Shown one piece after another: positions 1 to 10,978 of a stretch of 64,000 nucleotides of DNA. Source of the stretch: Acholoe squamosa (taxonomy: Eukaryota; Annelida; Polychaeta; Phyllodocida; Polynoidae); contig OX439046.1 in the NCBI GenBank assembly GCA_949317995.1, positions 37,236,002 through 37,300,001 of the forward strand, in the 5' to 3' direction. Under the pieces are notes generated by a model, which saw only the letters and a list, made by a program, of their open reading frames with translations, did not search any database and was not told where the DNA came from. A program made the position numbers and the translations under genes. How positions within the stretch are numbered: the first letter of the stretch is position 1; each line of letters opens with the position of its first letter.

Positions 1-353
1 TTTACCTGAAGAGAATAACCAGTAACTCGTTTTCCAAATCCCATTGAGAGACAACTTGACATGCATAGAAATTGCATCATCCTATTTAAAATGTTCCCTG
101 CCCAATGGTGTTGCCCTTTCACAACAAGATCACATTTACATAATTTGCATTCACCTTTCTCCAAAAAGTGGTATGGAATTTTTCAATCTGTTCAGGACAG
201 ACAGCTATGAGCTCTAGGTTGTTCAACTTTTCGTTGTACATGCATATGGAACGATTTAACTTGAGTACGCAGTTACATTGATGTATTGATACAGGAACCT
301 GTTACCGCAGTCATTGTTACTTAAAACCCAAATCAGGTATATTTCATTTATAA
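1..353. other. Non-coding flank, nothing recognised
   Basis: A+T-rich sequence without a supportable exon, RNA gene or repeat that I recognise. Confidence 0.4.
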
Positions 354-728
354 CCCACTTGGCAAAAAGATCACACACAAAAAGCACGCATTTTTAACGT
401 TTGCAAACGTTTTTTTTTGGGGTAAAAAAGCGTTTGTGCAAAACGTTTTTATTATGTAAAAAAAATATTTTTGTTTGTTTAAAAACCATATGAACGCAAT
501 AAAAACATTTGGTTTGTTTTCAACATTTAAAAGGTTTGTAAAAATGTTCTTAATTGTTATGATATAACCCATTCTTTTTAACCTAAGACAAAAACATATT
601 TTAGAACGTTAGACAGGTGTTTTAGTACATGTTTTGGTTCTTTTTTACGTGGGTTTTTACGTTGAGAAACGTTTGGCAACCTTGGGAACCTTTTAACGTT
701 AAAAAAACGCGTTTTTATGCCAAGTGGG
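354..728. mobile_element. MITE-like element with CCCACTTGGC ends
   Basis: The segment opens with CCCACTTGGCAAAAA and closes with TTTTTATGCCAAGTGGG, an inverted pair. The interior is built from many AACGTTT/AAACGTTT variants in both orientations and has no coding capacity. I see no clear target-site duplication. A DNA-transposon-derived MITE is the simplest reading, though a diverged satellite with chance ends is possible. Confidence 0.6.
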
Positions 729-1365
729 AAGTTTGACACAGACACGGTACAAGTACATGTGCATGGATACAACATTGACCACCACATTGAAAAACCATTA
801 ACTCTCCTCAATCGTCATTAACTGTGAGCTATGATTAACAAAGGATATACTGTCAACCCAAACCATAGCATACAGTAGTAGTGAACACATTTATTTGGTA
901 TTCTAATCTGGCGGTTTATTGAAAAACGTCCCACTGTTGTGAATTTTCCGCCAATAAACAAATATTCAAATTCAACCGTGCATATGCTGTAGAAACGTTC
1001 ACAAATAATGTCATGGCCTTAAATAGGACCTTTCAACGATTGTCAGGTTAAAGCCCTTTGCCTATATCACAATGGTATTGGTTCGTAAAAAGATAGATCA
1101 TAAAACCCGTGTTACCAATTATATACGCCCGTACTGTATTCACGTAATAAGCGCCCAGGGAGCTTAAAATCGTATTGATGACACTCTAAATTAAAATCAT
1201 ATACTGGGAAAGGGGATCTTATTTCACCCTCCACTAAGACCCCTTTTTGCAGATCGTGTCACCTATAGTTATGTGTGTTACTGAATCAAAATTCGGCCCT
1301 TTTTTTCTGGAAGAAGCCCCAAAAAGGGAGAAGGGTGCTTATCAGGGGTGGGCGCTTATTACGTC

Positions 1366-1367
<2 letters not shown>
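729..1367. other. Non-coding, nothing recognised
   Basis: No exon with matching splice sites and no repeat recognised by eye between the MITE-like element and the TA microsatellite. Confidence 0.35.

Positions 1368-1450
<83 letters not shown>
1368..1450. repeat. (TA)n microsatellite
   Basis: An uninterrupted TA dinucleotide run of about 83 bp. The open frames crossing it (poly Ile-Tyr) are an artefact of the repeat. Confidence 0.98.
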
Positions 1451-1452
<2 letters not shown>

Positions 1453-1980
1453 CTAATAATTGTAACTTCCGAAGGAAATGCTTAAATCAATGTCTTAGTG
1501 TAGAAGTAATTTGCACCTGACGATACTGACAAATCCTTTTCACCTCAATCTAACCTGACCTTCTGTTGACTGTAGAGTTGAGCTGTGTCTTTTCACCCAA
1601 AAGCTGTTTAGTATTTAGATATAGCACAACTTGAAAAGATATCCGTCATAAAAAAGGTTATTACAAGACTTCTCTGAGGCATAATAGGGTAGTGAATGAT
1701 CCAAAACTGTATTTTACTGATAAAACACGACATGTAAGAAACTCTTACAGCAACCTTAACTGAAAGATGAAGAATGATTCAAAACACATTGACAGAAGAC
1801 TTTTTGATATATCTTACTTGATGGGTCTAACATTTAATGACAGTTATTTTACCACTAATTGTAAAAAAAAAAAGACCATTCTTAATGCAGTGTGGCCATG
1901 AGAAGCATATGTGTTAAACGGATCTAATAACAAATCCTTTGAAGCCAAACAATTTGTAACTTTTTCCTCTACATGTGATT

Positions 1981-2232
1981 AAAGGGGGTCTAGATGGGGG
2001 GTCCCCATGTCACTTGTCGATTTTAAGAAAAGCCCATGTCACATGTCACTAAATTTGTAATTTCCCCTGTCCTTGTCACTCAGCTTCATGTCACATGTCG
2101 ATTTTAAGAAAGGACCATGTCCCATGTCATTATCTTTTTTTCTCCCCTGTCCTTGTCACTAGAGCTCTATGTCCCTTATCGATTTTAAGTAAAGGCCATG
2201 TCACACTGTCAATTTTAGGGGTCTAGACCCCT
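1981..2232. repeat. Tandem repeat of CATGTCACATGTCGATTTTA-type units
   Basis: About three diverged copies of a roughly 75 bp unit containing a CATGTCACATGTCGATTTTA-like core, bracketed by GGGGTCTAGA on the left and TCTAGACCCC on the right. A related block lies near 9700-9835. The bracketing inverted decamers suggest a small transposable element that carries the tandem array. Confidence 0.6.
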
Positions 2233-3054
2233 ATTAAACGTTATACGATGCAATTGTATATGAAGATTTGACTGATATTTGAGTACATGCCGTTACCTCA
2301 CTATCTTAACTTGGTGGAAGTACAAGAGCCCGTGATTCCAGTCTTTGTGACTGAAACCCCTATACAGGTACATGTATAACAATTATAGCAAGCTCATAAA
2401 ATGTCACGCACAAATCATCAACCTATTATGTAACCAAATATTATGCGTTTAATGTATGTTATTGGCCTGGACGAAAACCTCTTATCTGTTTATAGAGGGC
2501 GCCACCATGCACCCACGGCAGACATACTTAGGAGGTGAATAACAAAGCAGTGCTCACCACTGTCAGTCCATGTGGTGTATCATGGGGGTGCAAGAAATAT
2601 AATTTTTCTCTCAAACTATTTCATCAAATTAGTTGAAACCTTTAGCGAGTCATCTACAGGTATAAATGGATATTTCAAGTGAATATAAAGTAATTCCCAT
2701 GAGTAGAAGTTGATAGAATGAATTTTGAAAACATTACTCCATTGCACCGTTTACCTGCCAATCCCACACAATTCACTCCCTGAATTTACTGAATAAATAA
2801 TGGCAGTTCTCCTCATAATACCTTCACTAAACTTTCAGCGAGTGATTATCAAATGGTAAACTAATGGTGTGTGAAGTTTAAAAGCATTCTGATTATAGGA
2901 AGTATCAAAATAATCAATTTGAGTCAATCCTTATTGCCAGCCTTGCAGCTCCTCTATGGGGTCCCTGCGCGAGGATTCACCTCCATTAAATGGAGGTGCT
3001 ACCAGTTGCAACAAGGTGCAGACAACTTTCCCCTCATTTAGCTTGGTTTTCGTC
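2233..3054. other. Non-coding, nothing recognised
   Basis: No open frame with family resemblance, no paired splice sites and no obvious repeat. Confidence 0.35.
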
Positions 3055-3145
3055 CGTACGAATGGGAACGCACGAGTGGGTTAATAATCCACGAGCCCGA
3101 AGGGCGAGTGGATTATTAACCCATAAACCCACGAGTGCGTACCCA
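3055..3145. repeat. Palindromic MITE-like hairpin
   Basis: The outer motifs GCACGAGTGGGTT and AACCCACGAGTGC, and the inner TTAATAATCCAC and GTGGATTATTAA, fold around a GAGCCCGAAGGGCGAG core. The arms are imperfect. The structure fits a short foldback MITE rather than an expressed RNA. Confidence 0.6.
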
Positions 3146-3414
3146 TAACATGCATTAAGGCGTTTATCTCACATTTTTCTCCATTTTGTATTAATTTCTT
3201 ACCTTATAACCCAAGAATTAATCCAGGAGAAGACATTTTGTAAGTGCATCCTATCCGCACGCTTTGCCAAGCCGTCGTGGCCATGTTGTCACTCTGTCCG
3301 ACATAGCTCCACCTTTACACTCATTTTTCGGGTATAATCCAAGCATGTCAAGTCCCATACTTCTAGCAGCGCCAAATATACGATCTCTAGTTGGTGTTCG
3401 CCTACATTTTGTAT

Positions 3415-3635
3415 CCATTTTCTTATAAATAAATAAGAATCCATTGATTTTCCATAACGATCCAACGCACACGGCCCGGTACACGGCCATTGCTTCTTGT
3501 TGACAGAGCGGGGAGGTGCCCGGATGTAAAAACTAGGTCAGCCACGCGTCGAGCAAGGAATGGCCGGACGGGGCGGGTCCCGACTCGTATCGATGTGGAA
3601 AATCAATGGATTCTTATTTATTTCGAAGAAAATGG
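3415..3635. repeat. Inverted repeat, about 40 bp arms
   Basis: Positions 3415-3454 and 3593-3635 are near-perfect reverse complements (core ATCCATTGATTTTCC). Because of this, open frames on both strands read the same KINGFLFI-like peptide. This is a repeat arm, not a gene. Confidence 0.75.
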
Positions 3636-3792
3636 AGGAATTTGGCATGGCATGTTCATCTAGGATATCTAAGGATGGTTCTCTGTTAATAACTCCACCA
3701 GGCTCCATGGATTCTAGGCTAACGAGGTGTGTAAACATTAGGTATGTCGGACAACTTTTTCAAATTCTTGATGTAGATTCGTTTCTACCACC

Positions 3793-3864
3793 GGTCGGCT
3801 TGGTATAGTGGACAGCGAGCTCGCCTCCTGCCCCAGCGGCCGGGGATCGATTCCCCGTTGAACC
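3793..3864 (+). repeat. tRNA-like sequence (SINE head or tRNA pseudogene)
   Basis: About 72 nt with a pol III A-box-like stretch (TTGGTATAGTGGACAG) and a B-box-like GGGATCGATTCCCC at tRNA spacing, resembling Glu/Gly-type tRNAs. The acceptor stem does not pair convincingly, so a tRNA-derived SINE head or pseudogene is more likely than a working tRNA. Confidence 0.5.
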
Positions 3865-5071
3865 TAAACGGTTTTAACTGGAAAACTATGGAGGAGTTGA
3901 CTTTGTATATTCCTCAATTTATTAACATGTCCAGGTTGAAACCAGCAGCCTCTTGAAGACGATCAAAAGGTCTGAGAGTGCGTTATGGCTGGATAAGGAA
4001 CTGGGGTTATGAGCAAAAAAGCACTGTCCAGGCCCAAATCGTGAGATAATATTGCATAGCCTCGTTGCTCTATATTAGATGTACAAATGGTGTCAATGAG
4101 GGGAGTACTCGCATTAGATAACTATCACATGGGAAGATACATAGACACTGTATTATAAGGGTATGTGGAGGCTACTGTAACAGATGTGACATTGAGTGTT
4201 TGTCATAAGAAACCATTAACACTGACACCATTTGTGAATAATTACCTAATCCCTTTGGAATATTAGCTAGATTATTTAACGATCTACTACCGGTAATTAA
4301 CACAACAACTATCTTCAACACTTCGCTATTTAGTACTTCCTAATTCAGAACTGAACCTATGTGGCAATCAAGGACAAAATTTCTTTTGACTGATATGTCT
4401 TTAATACCTCTTCACTCAAGTATAGAACAAGACAGTTACCATAGAATAAAATAACAACAGAATCAAATACTGTTTTCCACCATAAAACCCAAGTCAACTT
4501 CGTGTTACTCTCCCAATTAAATGCTAATATAAATGTTTTTAGGATTAAGAAACGTTACGTAACCAAATCTAATTTGTTCTTTTGACTTTGGTCGATGCAA
4601 TGAGTGAGTGAGTAATAGATGTTTAACGCCATTTCGACAACTTATTATGGGTCATATTCATGGCGAGAACTATATTACACAATTTCACAGGAGAATGTGT
4701 CAGTGCCCACGCATATGTGCACCACACACATCCGGGGGGATAGTAAAGAGGAGATATAGACATTTTTAAGTGGGATAAGGAAACCCTGATCGATGCAATG
4801 CTAATTATGATATACTAATGGAAAAAATTAAGTTCTTTCACTAATGGTCTATAATGACCGATTGCTATACCAGATAAAGGCTGTCAGGAAGTATGTATTG
4901 GTCAAAAGAATTAGCTGAACCTATGTGAGGAGGATAGTCACACCACCAATGGGGTCGTACTTTCACCAGATCAGGGGAGCGTTAACTGAGGGAGTTTCCA
5001 ATCACATCTTCTGGTTTCCTGTTCTAACGTTATCTGTGAAGCGCTCATAATTATACCATGTATGTCATTGT
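3865..5071. other. Upstream region of the membrane-protein gene
   Basis: No exon recognised. Around 4600-4690 a stretch beginning GAGTGAGTGAGTAATAGA and followed by TTTAACGCCATTTCG resembles the body of a dispersed repeat known to me from marine invertebrates, but I cannot name it. The promoter of the downstream gene should lie here; no TATA or Inr motif is convincing. Confidence 0.35.
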
Positions 5072-6190
5072 ATGCTTCAGCAACCAGTACAGACCAAGTC
5101 CATCCTGAAGCCCACCCCTCCTGTTGTAGTACCTGCCCCAGGCCCAGTTCCTGTAATTAACACACCACAGGCACCAGCACCTAGAGCCCCGACCATCGTC
5201 ACAGAGGCTCCTGTGTCTAAGGTGGCTGTACCCGCTAACCAGGAGGATGAGGACGATGATGGTGACTGCTGTGGCTGCTCCTGGAGGTGTTGTACCATCA
5301 CCTGGGGGGTCCTGTTTGGGCTAGCCCTGGCCGGACTCATCGCCTGTGCTGTCATAGCTGGTATCAAGTAAGTACATCGCCTGTGCTGTCGTAGCTGGTA
5401 TCAAGTTGGTGTTTCAAAAATACCTCAGATAGAAGCCGAGCCTTTAACGGTTAGCGAGGATGGACTGAATTACATCTCTTAGAACATTCTCAAAGTCAAG
5501 GCACGCTTCATAGATGGAGTATAATTACATGGCATTGGTATGAAACTAGTCAAAACCAAGATTTATATGCCTTACAAGCGAGGTACTATGCACATGGTAA
5601 TCATTTTTTTAATCAAATTTAGCCTCAGAAGGGGCTGTGTACAAATGATGTCATGCAGGAGGGGGGAGAGGGGGAGTCCCACTCCCCATGACCAACCATG
5701 ACAAGGGGGGGAGAGGGGGTCATGGGCTGCATGACATCATGTCATCAAGAAATTGCAATACCGGTATGCTTCAGTTTTTGGCAAGAAAAAAAAAAAGATT
5801 TGTTAAAGTAGGGAAATTCATATGCATTCATCTGACATAAAATATCTATTACATATAAGCTTACGTAGTAGGTAAACTATATTTTACATAACCTGGTTAA
5901 ACCCATAGTTTATCTGCTTTAAACCATGGTCCAGGTTTGTCACACCTAGTTTATATGGGAGACATTTCTATACACCAGGTTACTTGATATATTCAGAGGG
6001 TGATTCTTTTGTTCTAAGGTGTGAGCATGGTTTAAGGTACAGACATGCTTTCCCCAGACATTCCATTCAATGAGTTTCACTGCCATCATGGTCAGTGTGT
6101 GCCAAGTGTTGGTCCACGACTCTTTCCCTCCTCTAGGCCCCATAACAATTTGAAATCCCCTTTTAGTTGGAGGTGTTTTACCATATGACC

Positions 6191-6265
<75 letters not shown>

Positions 6266-8448
6266 TAAGTTGATCCATGCAGGTAAGAAGCACCCTGACA
6301 TTAAGAATTTGCTAGAATGATTCAAAATGACAATTGCAATTGATGGTCTTTTGAGACTGTGATTTTTTCTGTGATCTTGTATGAGACTATTGATCTAGAC
6401 AGGTTTTTAGGACCTTTTTGTGACAGGAAATACTTGTATATGATCACTACCATAGTACTCCATGTATAAAGGCAACTGCAGATAGGCCCGACTCGATCAG
6501 CTGATCCTGACGATCAGGAGCGTCAACGCGTACAGCCGATCGAGTCTGACAACAACAAACATGTTTGATGTCCCCAATCGGATTGGCACCACTCTCCCTA
6601 ACTACCGATTGAGTTGGGCCCACCTGTGGTCACCTTAAGGGACAAAATATGTCCAGCATTATAAGGACCCATAAGCTGACACTGACATTATTTAGCATGT
6701 TTGTCTGCTCATGATTTTGTTGACCAGTGCTAGTTCATCTTTTTTACTTTGCATGTATCTTATCCGTGCTTACCAATTCACACATTTGAACCATTTCAAT
6801 CTTTTAAAGGCCATTCATGCACTTTGGCAGTGGGGAGCATATCTCTCTGAATGATGTCATCTTAAGGGGGGGGGGGTCAAGTGTTGTTTGACGAAACATG
6901 ACAATGGGGGAGGGGGGGGGGTCAAAAATGGTCCAAAAAAGCATGACGTTATTTGTACACAGCCCCGAAAGAAAAAATGAGACAGGATAGAAAAGGGGTA
7001 AAATAGAAATTGTTTCTCATCACAGCATGCTATATACTTTGTTCAATACAAACGTTTGCAAACGTTAAAGAAACAATTTTTCTTATCCAAGTCTGTACCA
7101 TATCTAACTCCTTCCATTCACATCATGATGTTTTTCATTACAGCGCAAACAAGGCCTCAAGCTCCAGTGGAGGATGCAAATGTAATCTGGATTATATCAA
7201 GACTTCAGTGGCCGTAAATGGACCTAGTGGATCTATCTTCTCGAATACATACTACTCCACGGCTGGGCACCTTGGGAACCAAGCTCCCAACACAGTTCAG
7301 TTTCTGCTGGAGGGTGCAGGGCAACGTTTGATAAACTACAGGCCACTCTCATCAAACGACCTGATCGTATGGCAATGTGGATGTAGATTAAAGGTATCCT
7401 TTTGGTTCTCAGAGGGGAAATTAATATACTTTGTAGTTGATCAAAGCAAGAGCAGGAAAATGGGAGGGAGATAAGAGGAGTTTATGTACAGCGGATGGTG
7501 GGAGGGAGATAAGAGGTTACATCGGATGGTGGGTGTATTTTGGGACGCATGAAAAAGAGAACCCACCCCCTCCCTCGCGAGGGCCTGAATGACTGTGATA
7601 CACTAGCTTTTTCTCTGAAACTTTCTCCCCGGACTAGAGGCTGACAACATGCCCCCCCCCCTGCTCCCATACCACTCCCTCTAAAGGGGTGCATCCACTG
7701 CCGACGGATGGACCATCAGTCGGTTTCATCCGTCATATTTATCATTGATTTCTATGGAGAAAATGACGGATGAAGGGAGACGGATGGTCCATCCGTCGCA
7801 GTGGACACAGCCCTTTAGAAGCATAACACAAAATTTGACCAAACGAGATCATATGATAGATAAGATATGTAAAGAATTGAGTATGATTATCATCTTGACT
7901 TTTCTCGTCCTTTCAGATAACATATACCGTATTAGGATCGCGCAATGAAGTGTGGATGGGAGACACGATGACGGATCACACTGACTACACCTTTTTCAGG
8001 ATGCAGACGCAATATGCATACACTATAGAGATGCAATCTTGTTCCTATGGATACACGTTCATAGCTATTTCACCCACAACGTAAGTATTGATTCTGTATG
8101 TTGTACTTTTGAATATAAAAGTTATATAGGCAAAGGTTCCCGAGCAATGGGTCTGACCAATGCCAATGGTTATCTCATGAGGTGAAGCCGAATGAGATAA
8201 CCATCGGTCAGACTAGGAATGTCATCGATACTCACTATATCTAAATATCGGCAATATTATGATACAAAAGATCGTATCGACATTACCTTTATATCGATAT
8301 ACTCTGACCACGATATTGAGTCAATGAAAGAAAACATGTTTGTACTCCTTGTACATAGCCGAATGTATCCATATTTGGTATCAGATTAAAGTTTAATATG
8401 TCAGCAACGTGACTAGCTATTAATAATCATTAATTTTACAGTTTCTAG
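5072..8448 (+). CDS. Uncharacterised type II membrane protein, 3-4 exons
   Basis: Exons: 5072-5367, 7144-7393, 7917-8080, then either a stop directly after the third exon (TAA at 8082) or a tiny fourth exon 8442-8448 (Phe-stop). Phases join exactly. The roughly 237-aa product has a proline-rich cytosolic tail (residues 1-55), an acidic run (58-65), a cysteine cluster CCGCSWRCC (66-74, a plausible palmitoylation site), one membrane segment (about 75-97) and a lumenal or extracellular domain of about 140 aa with five cysteines (CKC, CGC, one more). There is no signal peptide, so type II topology is inferred. I do not recognise the family. The start is the first in-frame ATG; an upstream exon cannot be excluded. 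Confidence 0.7.
5338..5405 (+). repeat. 37-bp tandem duplication over a splice donor
   Basis: The end of exon 1, including its GTAAGT donor, is repeated 37 bp downstream with one substitution. The second copy reads AAGTTGG where the first reads AAGTAAG, so only the first copy keeps a usable donor. Confidence 0.85.
6192..6262. repeat. (TA)n microsatellite
   Basis: An almost pure TA run in intron 1 of the membrane-protein gene. The overlapping open frames are repeat artefacts. Confidence 0.95.
6475..6645. repeat. Inverted-repeat element, GGCCCGACTCGATC ends
   Basis: GGCCCGACTCGATC on the left matches the reverse complement of GATTGAGTTGGGCC on the right with a few mismatches. The interior holds further short palindromes (GATCAGCTGATC). 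Probably a small non-autonomous element in the intron. Confidence 0.5.
7696..7803. mobile_element. Short palindromic MITE (CACTGC ends)
   Basis: CACTGCCGACGGATGGACCA on the left pairs with TGGTCCATCCGTCGCAGTG on the right, and the arms continue inward over TCATCCGTCAT/ATGACGGATGA, leaving about 25 nt of loop. It lies in intron 2 of the membrane-protein gene. Confidence 0.75.
8151..8214. repeat. Hairpin, about 26 bp arms
   Basis: GTCTGACC, an ATGGTTATCTCAT-like stretch, a short loop, then ATGAGATAACCAT and GGTCAGAC form an imperfect hairpin. Probably the core of a foldback repeat. Confidence 0.65.
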
Positions 8449-9329
8449 TTGCCATTATTAATTACAAAAGAATTGTCTATTTTCGATCAACTCCTCTCCC
8501 ATGAAGTCCTAAAGAACTCATCTGCCCCCCACCCTCGATACTCATTATTATCCCTCTAATCACTTAAGCTAAGAATATACACTAAACAGTATGTTTAGAA
8601 TGATCCTATATACTATACATTCACATCTAATACATGTTCATATTATTATTGTCTTCATATCATTAATAACACATGAGAGGGATGCTAGATCTCCCTGGCC
8701 ATAATCTTTTTAGAAAACCTAGAGGGTTAAGCACTAGTGAACTCAGGTAATTTCTACAGCGATGCATTAAGTTGCTTATTGCACATAATACATTCGTACT
8801 GTTCCTTTTTTGTGTGCTTAGAAACAATTCAACAATTTGGCCAAGAACAGTAAAGTGATAACATCATGCAAATTGTTATCCCATTTAGATTCTATTTTGG
8901 CAGTCATTTTTCCTCAAGTGTAAGATGTATTAATCATAACCTCTTCTACCAGTATCTTTAAAAGTGGCATCTGAACATCAACATATTGGTGTCCTCTCTA
9001 TCATGTATCATATAGCCTTGTCTAATCAATGTATTCTAAAGCATCGAAACATTGTAATATATCGGAATATCAAGACCAACAATCGTGATAATCAGAATTG
9101 GAAAATATTGGATGTCAATGACATCCCTAGGTCAGACCCACTACTCATGAACCTTAGTATCTATTTCATGATATCTGAGTCAGAAATGTTCAAAACTTAT
9201 TTAGAAGGACATGAAATAGTGGCCATTTACACCCCTAAGGTCATTTGGGGTGCTCTTACTGGGCGTGAGATATGGAGGAGGGTTATCTCAGGGGGGGGGG
9301 GGTGAGATATGGGATACGGAGAGCTCTTC
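8449..9329. other. Intergenic, nothing recognised
   Basis: A+T-rich sequence downstream of the membrane-protein gene. Open frames here have no family resemblance and no supporting splice structure. Confidence 0.35.
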
Positions 9330-9606
9330 TAGGGGAGAGGTCATTATCTATCAACGGGGTGGGGGGTAAAAAATTTAGACCCCTCCTGATGCGGGCTTCA
9401 AAACTTTTGACCACTCTTGGGAGGGGATGTAAAAGATTTACCCTCTTTTTAGCAAATAAAAAAAAAATCCTGCGCACTACTATAGATCAAAGAGGGGTGT
9501 GAAAATTCTCTGTGACTCAGGTGCCGTCGAAGGGGTTGTTAATTATATTTTGCATATCCCTGCAAAAAACACCATCTCCCTTAATAAATAATGAACATTC
9601 CCTAGG
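9330..9606. mobile_element. G-rich TIR element, copy A
   Basis: The ends CTAGGGGAGAGGTCATTATC and TAATGAACATTCCCTAG are inverted. The interior carries the family hallmarks: G-runs, a GTAAAAAATTT-like tract, and an internal TGCGCACTACTATAGATC motif followed by AAAGAGGGGTG. Related copies lie at 24512-24816, 27677-28095, 33938-34191, 46797-47379 and 61138-61503. No coding capacity. Confidence 0.7.
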
Positions 9607-10844
9607 TTACACCTAGATTGGTGTTCGGGTTGTTGTCACTTCGGGTTGTGTGCAAATTTGTCTCACTTCCAGACCATTTTTTAGCAATAGCCTTCATTAT
9701 CCCATTTCACATGTTGATTTCAAGACATGTTCATGTCACATGTCAGTCTAAGAGGTGAGGGGGGGGGGAGTTGAAATCTAAGTGACAAGTGACATAAGAA
9801 TTTCTTAAAATCGACATGTTCCCACAGAACTATTGGCATGGCTTTGGTGGAGAGGGTGAAGAGAAGTCACATGTTGAGGCTTTGCGATGCACCCCAGCTT
9901 AGCACACCCTGGTCCTCAGGATACCTTTAAATATGATCATTGGCCTGTTGAGCTGCTAATATCAGTGCATGATGAGTGCCTGTCATGTGTGCGATCAACT
10001 CCAACTGGGATCGCACTCACCATCTCCTTGTCCCTGCTCACCCTGTTACTGAGGGTTTGTGATCATAACACTGTATTAATGTACCATACTATGATGCTTT
10101 CCAGTCGTCTGCGTGATCTTCCACTATAGCCTAGTATAGGTTTATGTTCCATCTTAGGTCACCATGTATATAACAATAAACTGGATTATATTTCAGCTAA
10201 TATCCAAGTCGTCTTACTTCACACCATAAGTCTACACAGGAGACAACTAGAATTCACAGATTGAAGTCAACGAGACCTTTACAACCGTGCAATGAAAGGC
10301 CAACATCGACTTTACAAGTCAATCATATTTCACAGATGTTTTGCAGTGAACACAGTTATGGTAGCATGATGAATAATATATAATGATCAAAGAATATAGT
10401 ACACAGAATCATTTCTCAATGTTATCTGTAGGGTGATTCTTGCATGCCAAGGGTTCGTTAGAATCTCCTTTTTTGAGTTGGTAAAAAAACCTTGATTGGT
10501 AAATTATATTTTTATAAGTTATTCATGTTAGCCAATACTAAAAAAAACACAGATAGCAGTGGACTGCTGGAAATAATGCAGCAATATGTTTCGATAGCAG
10601 TAGTATCATATAACCCTATGTCCCGGACCCTATGTCCGTCTAACAGTTGTAGAGACATCTCCTGGTATCAGGAATCACTAACCACACACCGCATATTTGT
10701 GACCATAACCAACATAGCTATGCAGATGGCACATAATTAACAAAAATAATTATGAGGAGTAGAATGAAGTTACATTTTCCCGTAGTACCTCATGTATAAT
10801 CCGAGGTCAATATGTAATTCTAAAGCTCATTGCAGCTTAAACAG
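9607..10844. other. Intergenic with a diverged CATGTCACATGTC repeat
   Basis: Positions about 9700-9835 contain fragments related to the tandem repeat at 1981-2232. The rest shows no recognisable exon or RNA. Confidence 0.35.
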
Positions 10845-10978
10845 AGATGCCACTCACTGGCTGACAAAAACCAGGAAAACTGCACTTTGGACACATCTTC
10901 TCAGGAATCTAACATAATTTGACAGAAATCTTGCAATCAAAACCAGGAATTCCTGGTAAACTAGGAAAAGTGGCATCT
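10845..10978. mobile_element. MITE with AGATGCCACT ends, copy 1
   Basis: The ends AGATGCCACT and AGTGGCATCT are exact inverted decamers 134 bp apart. The interior (CAGGAAAACTGCACTTTGGA-like) is shared with a second copy at 37332-37452. Confidence 0.8.

Larger units (their letters stand above)
5628..6968. mobile_element. TIR pair of CRE-containing MITE family (split copy)
   Basis: The left end GGGGCTGTGTACAAATGATG followed by TCATGC, and the right end GCATGACG followed by TTATTTGTACACAGCCCC, are inverted copies 1.3 kb apart inside intron 1 of the membrane-protein gene. G-rich tracts adjoin both ends. The interior includes a TA microsatellite and another inverted-repeat element, so this is either one element with nested insertions or two truncated copies. 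A compact 142-bp relative is at 27737-27878. Confidence 0.5.

Noticed and set aside
3251..3808. Opposing open frames sharing a KINGFLFI peptide
   Set aside because: The shared peptide is due to an inverted repeat; no other coding evidence.
5077..5367. Antisense open frame opposite exon 1 of the membrane-protein gene
   Set aside because: Shadow of a Pro/Ala-rich exon; the sense strand has a membrane segment and matching splice phases.
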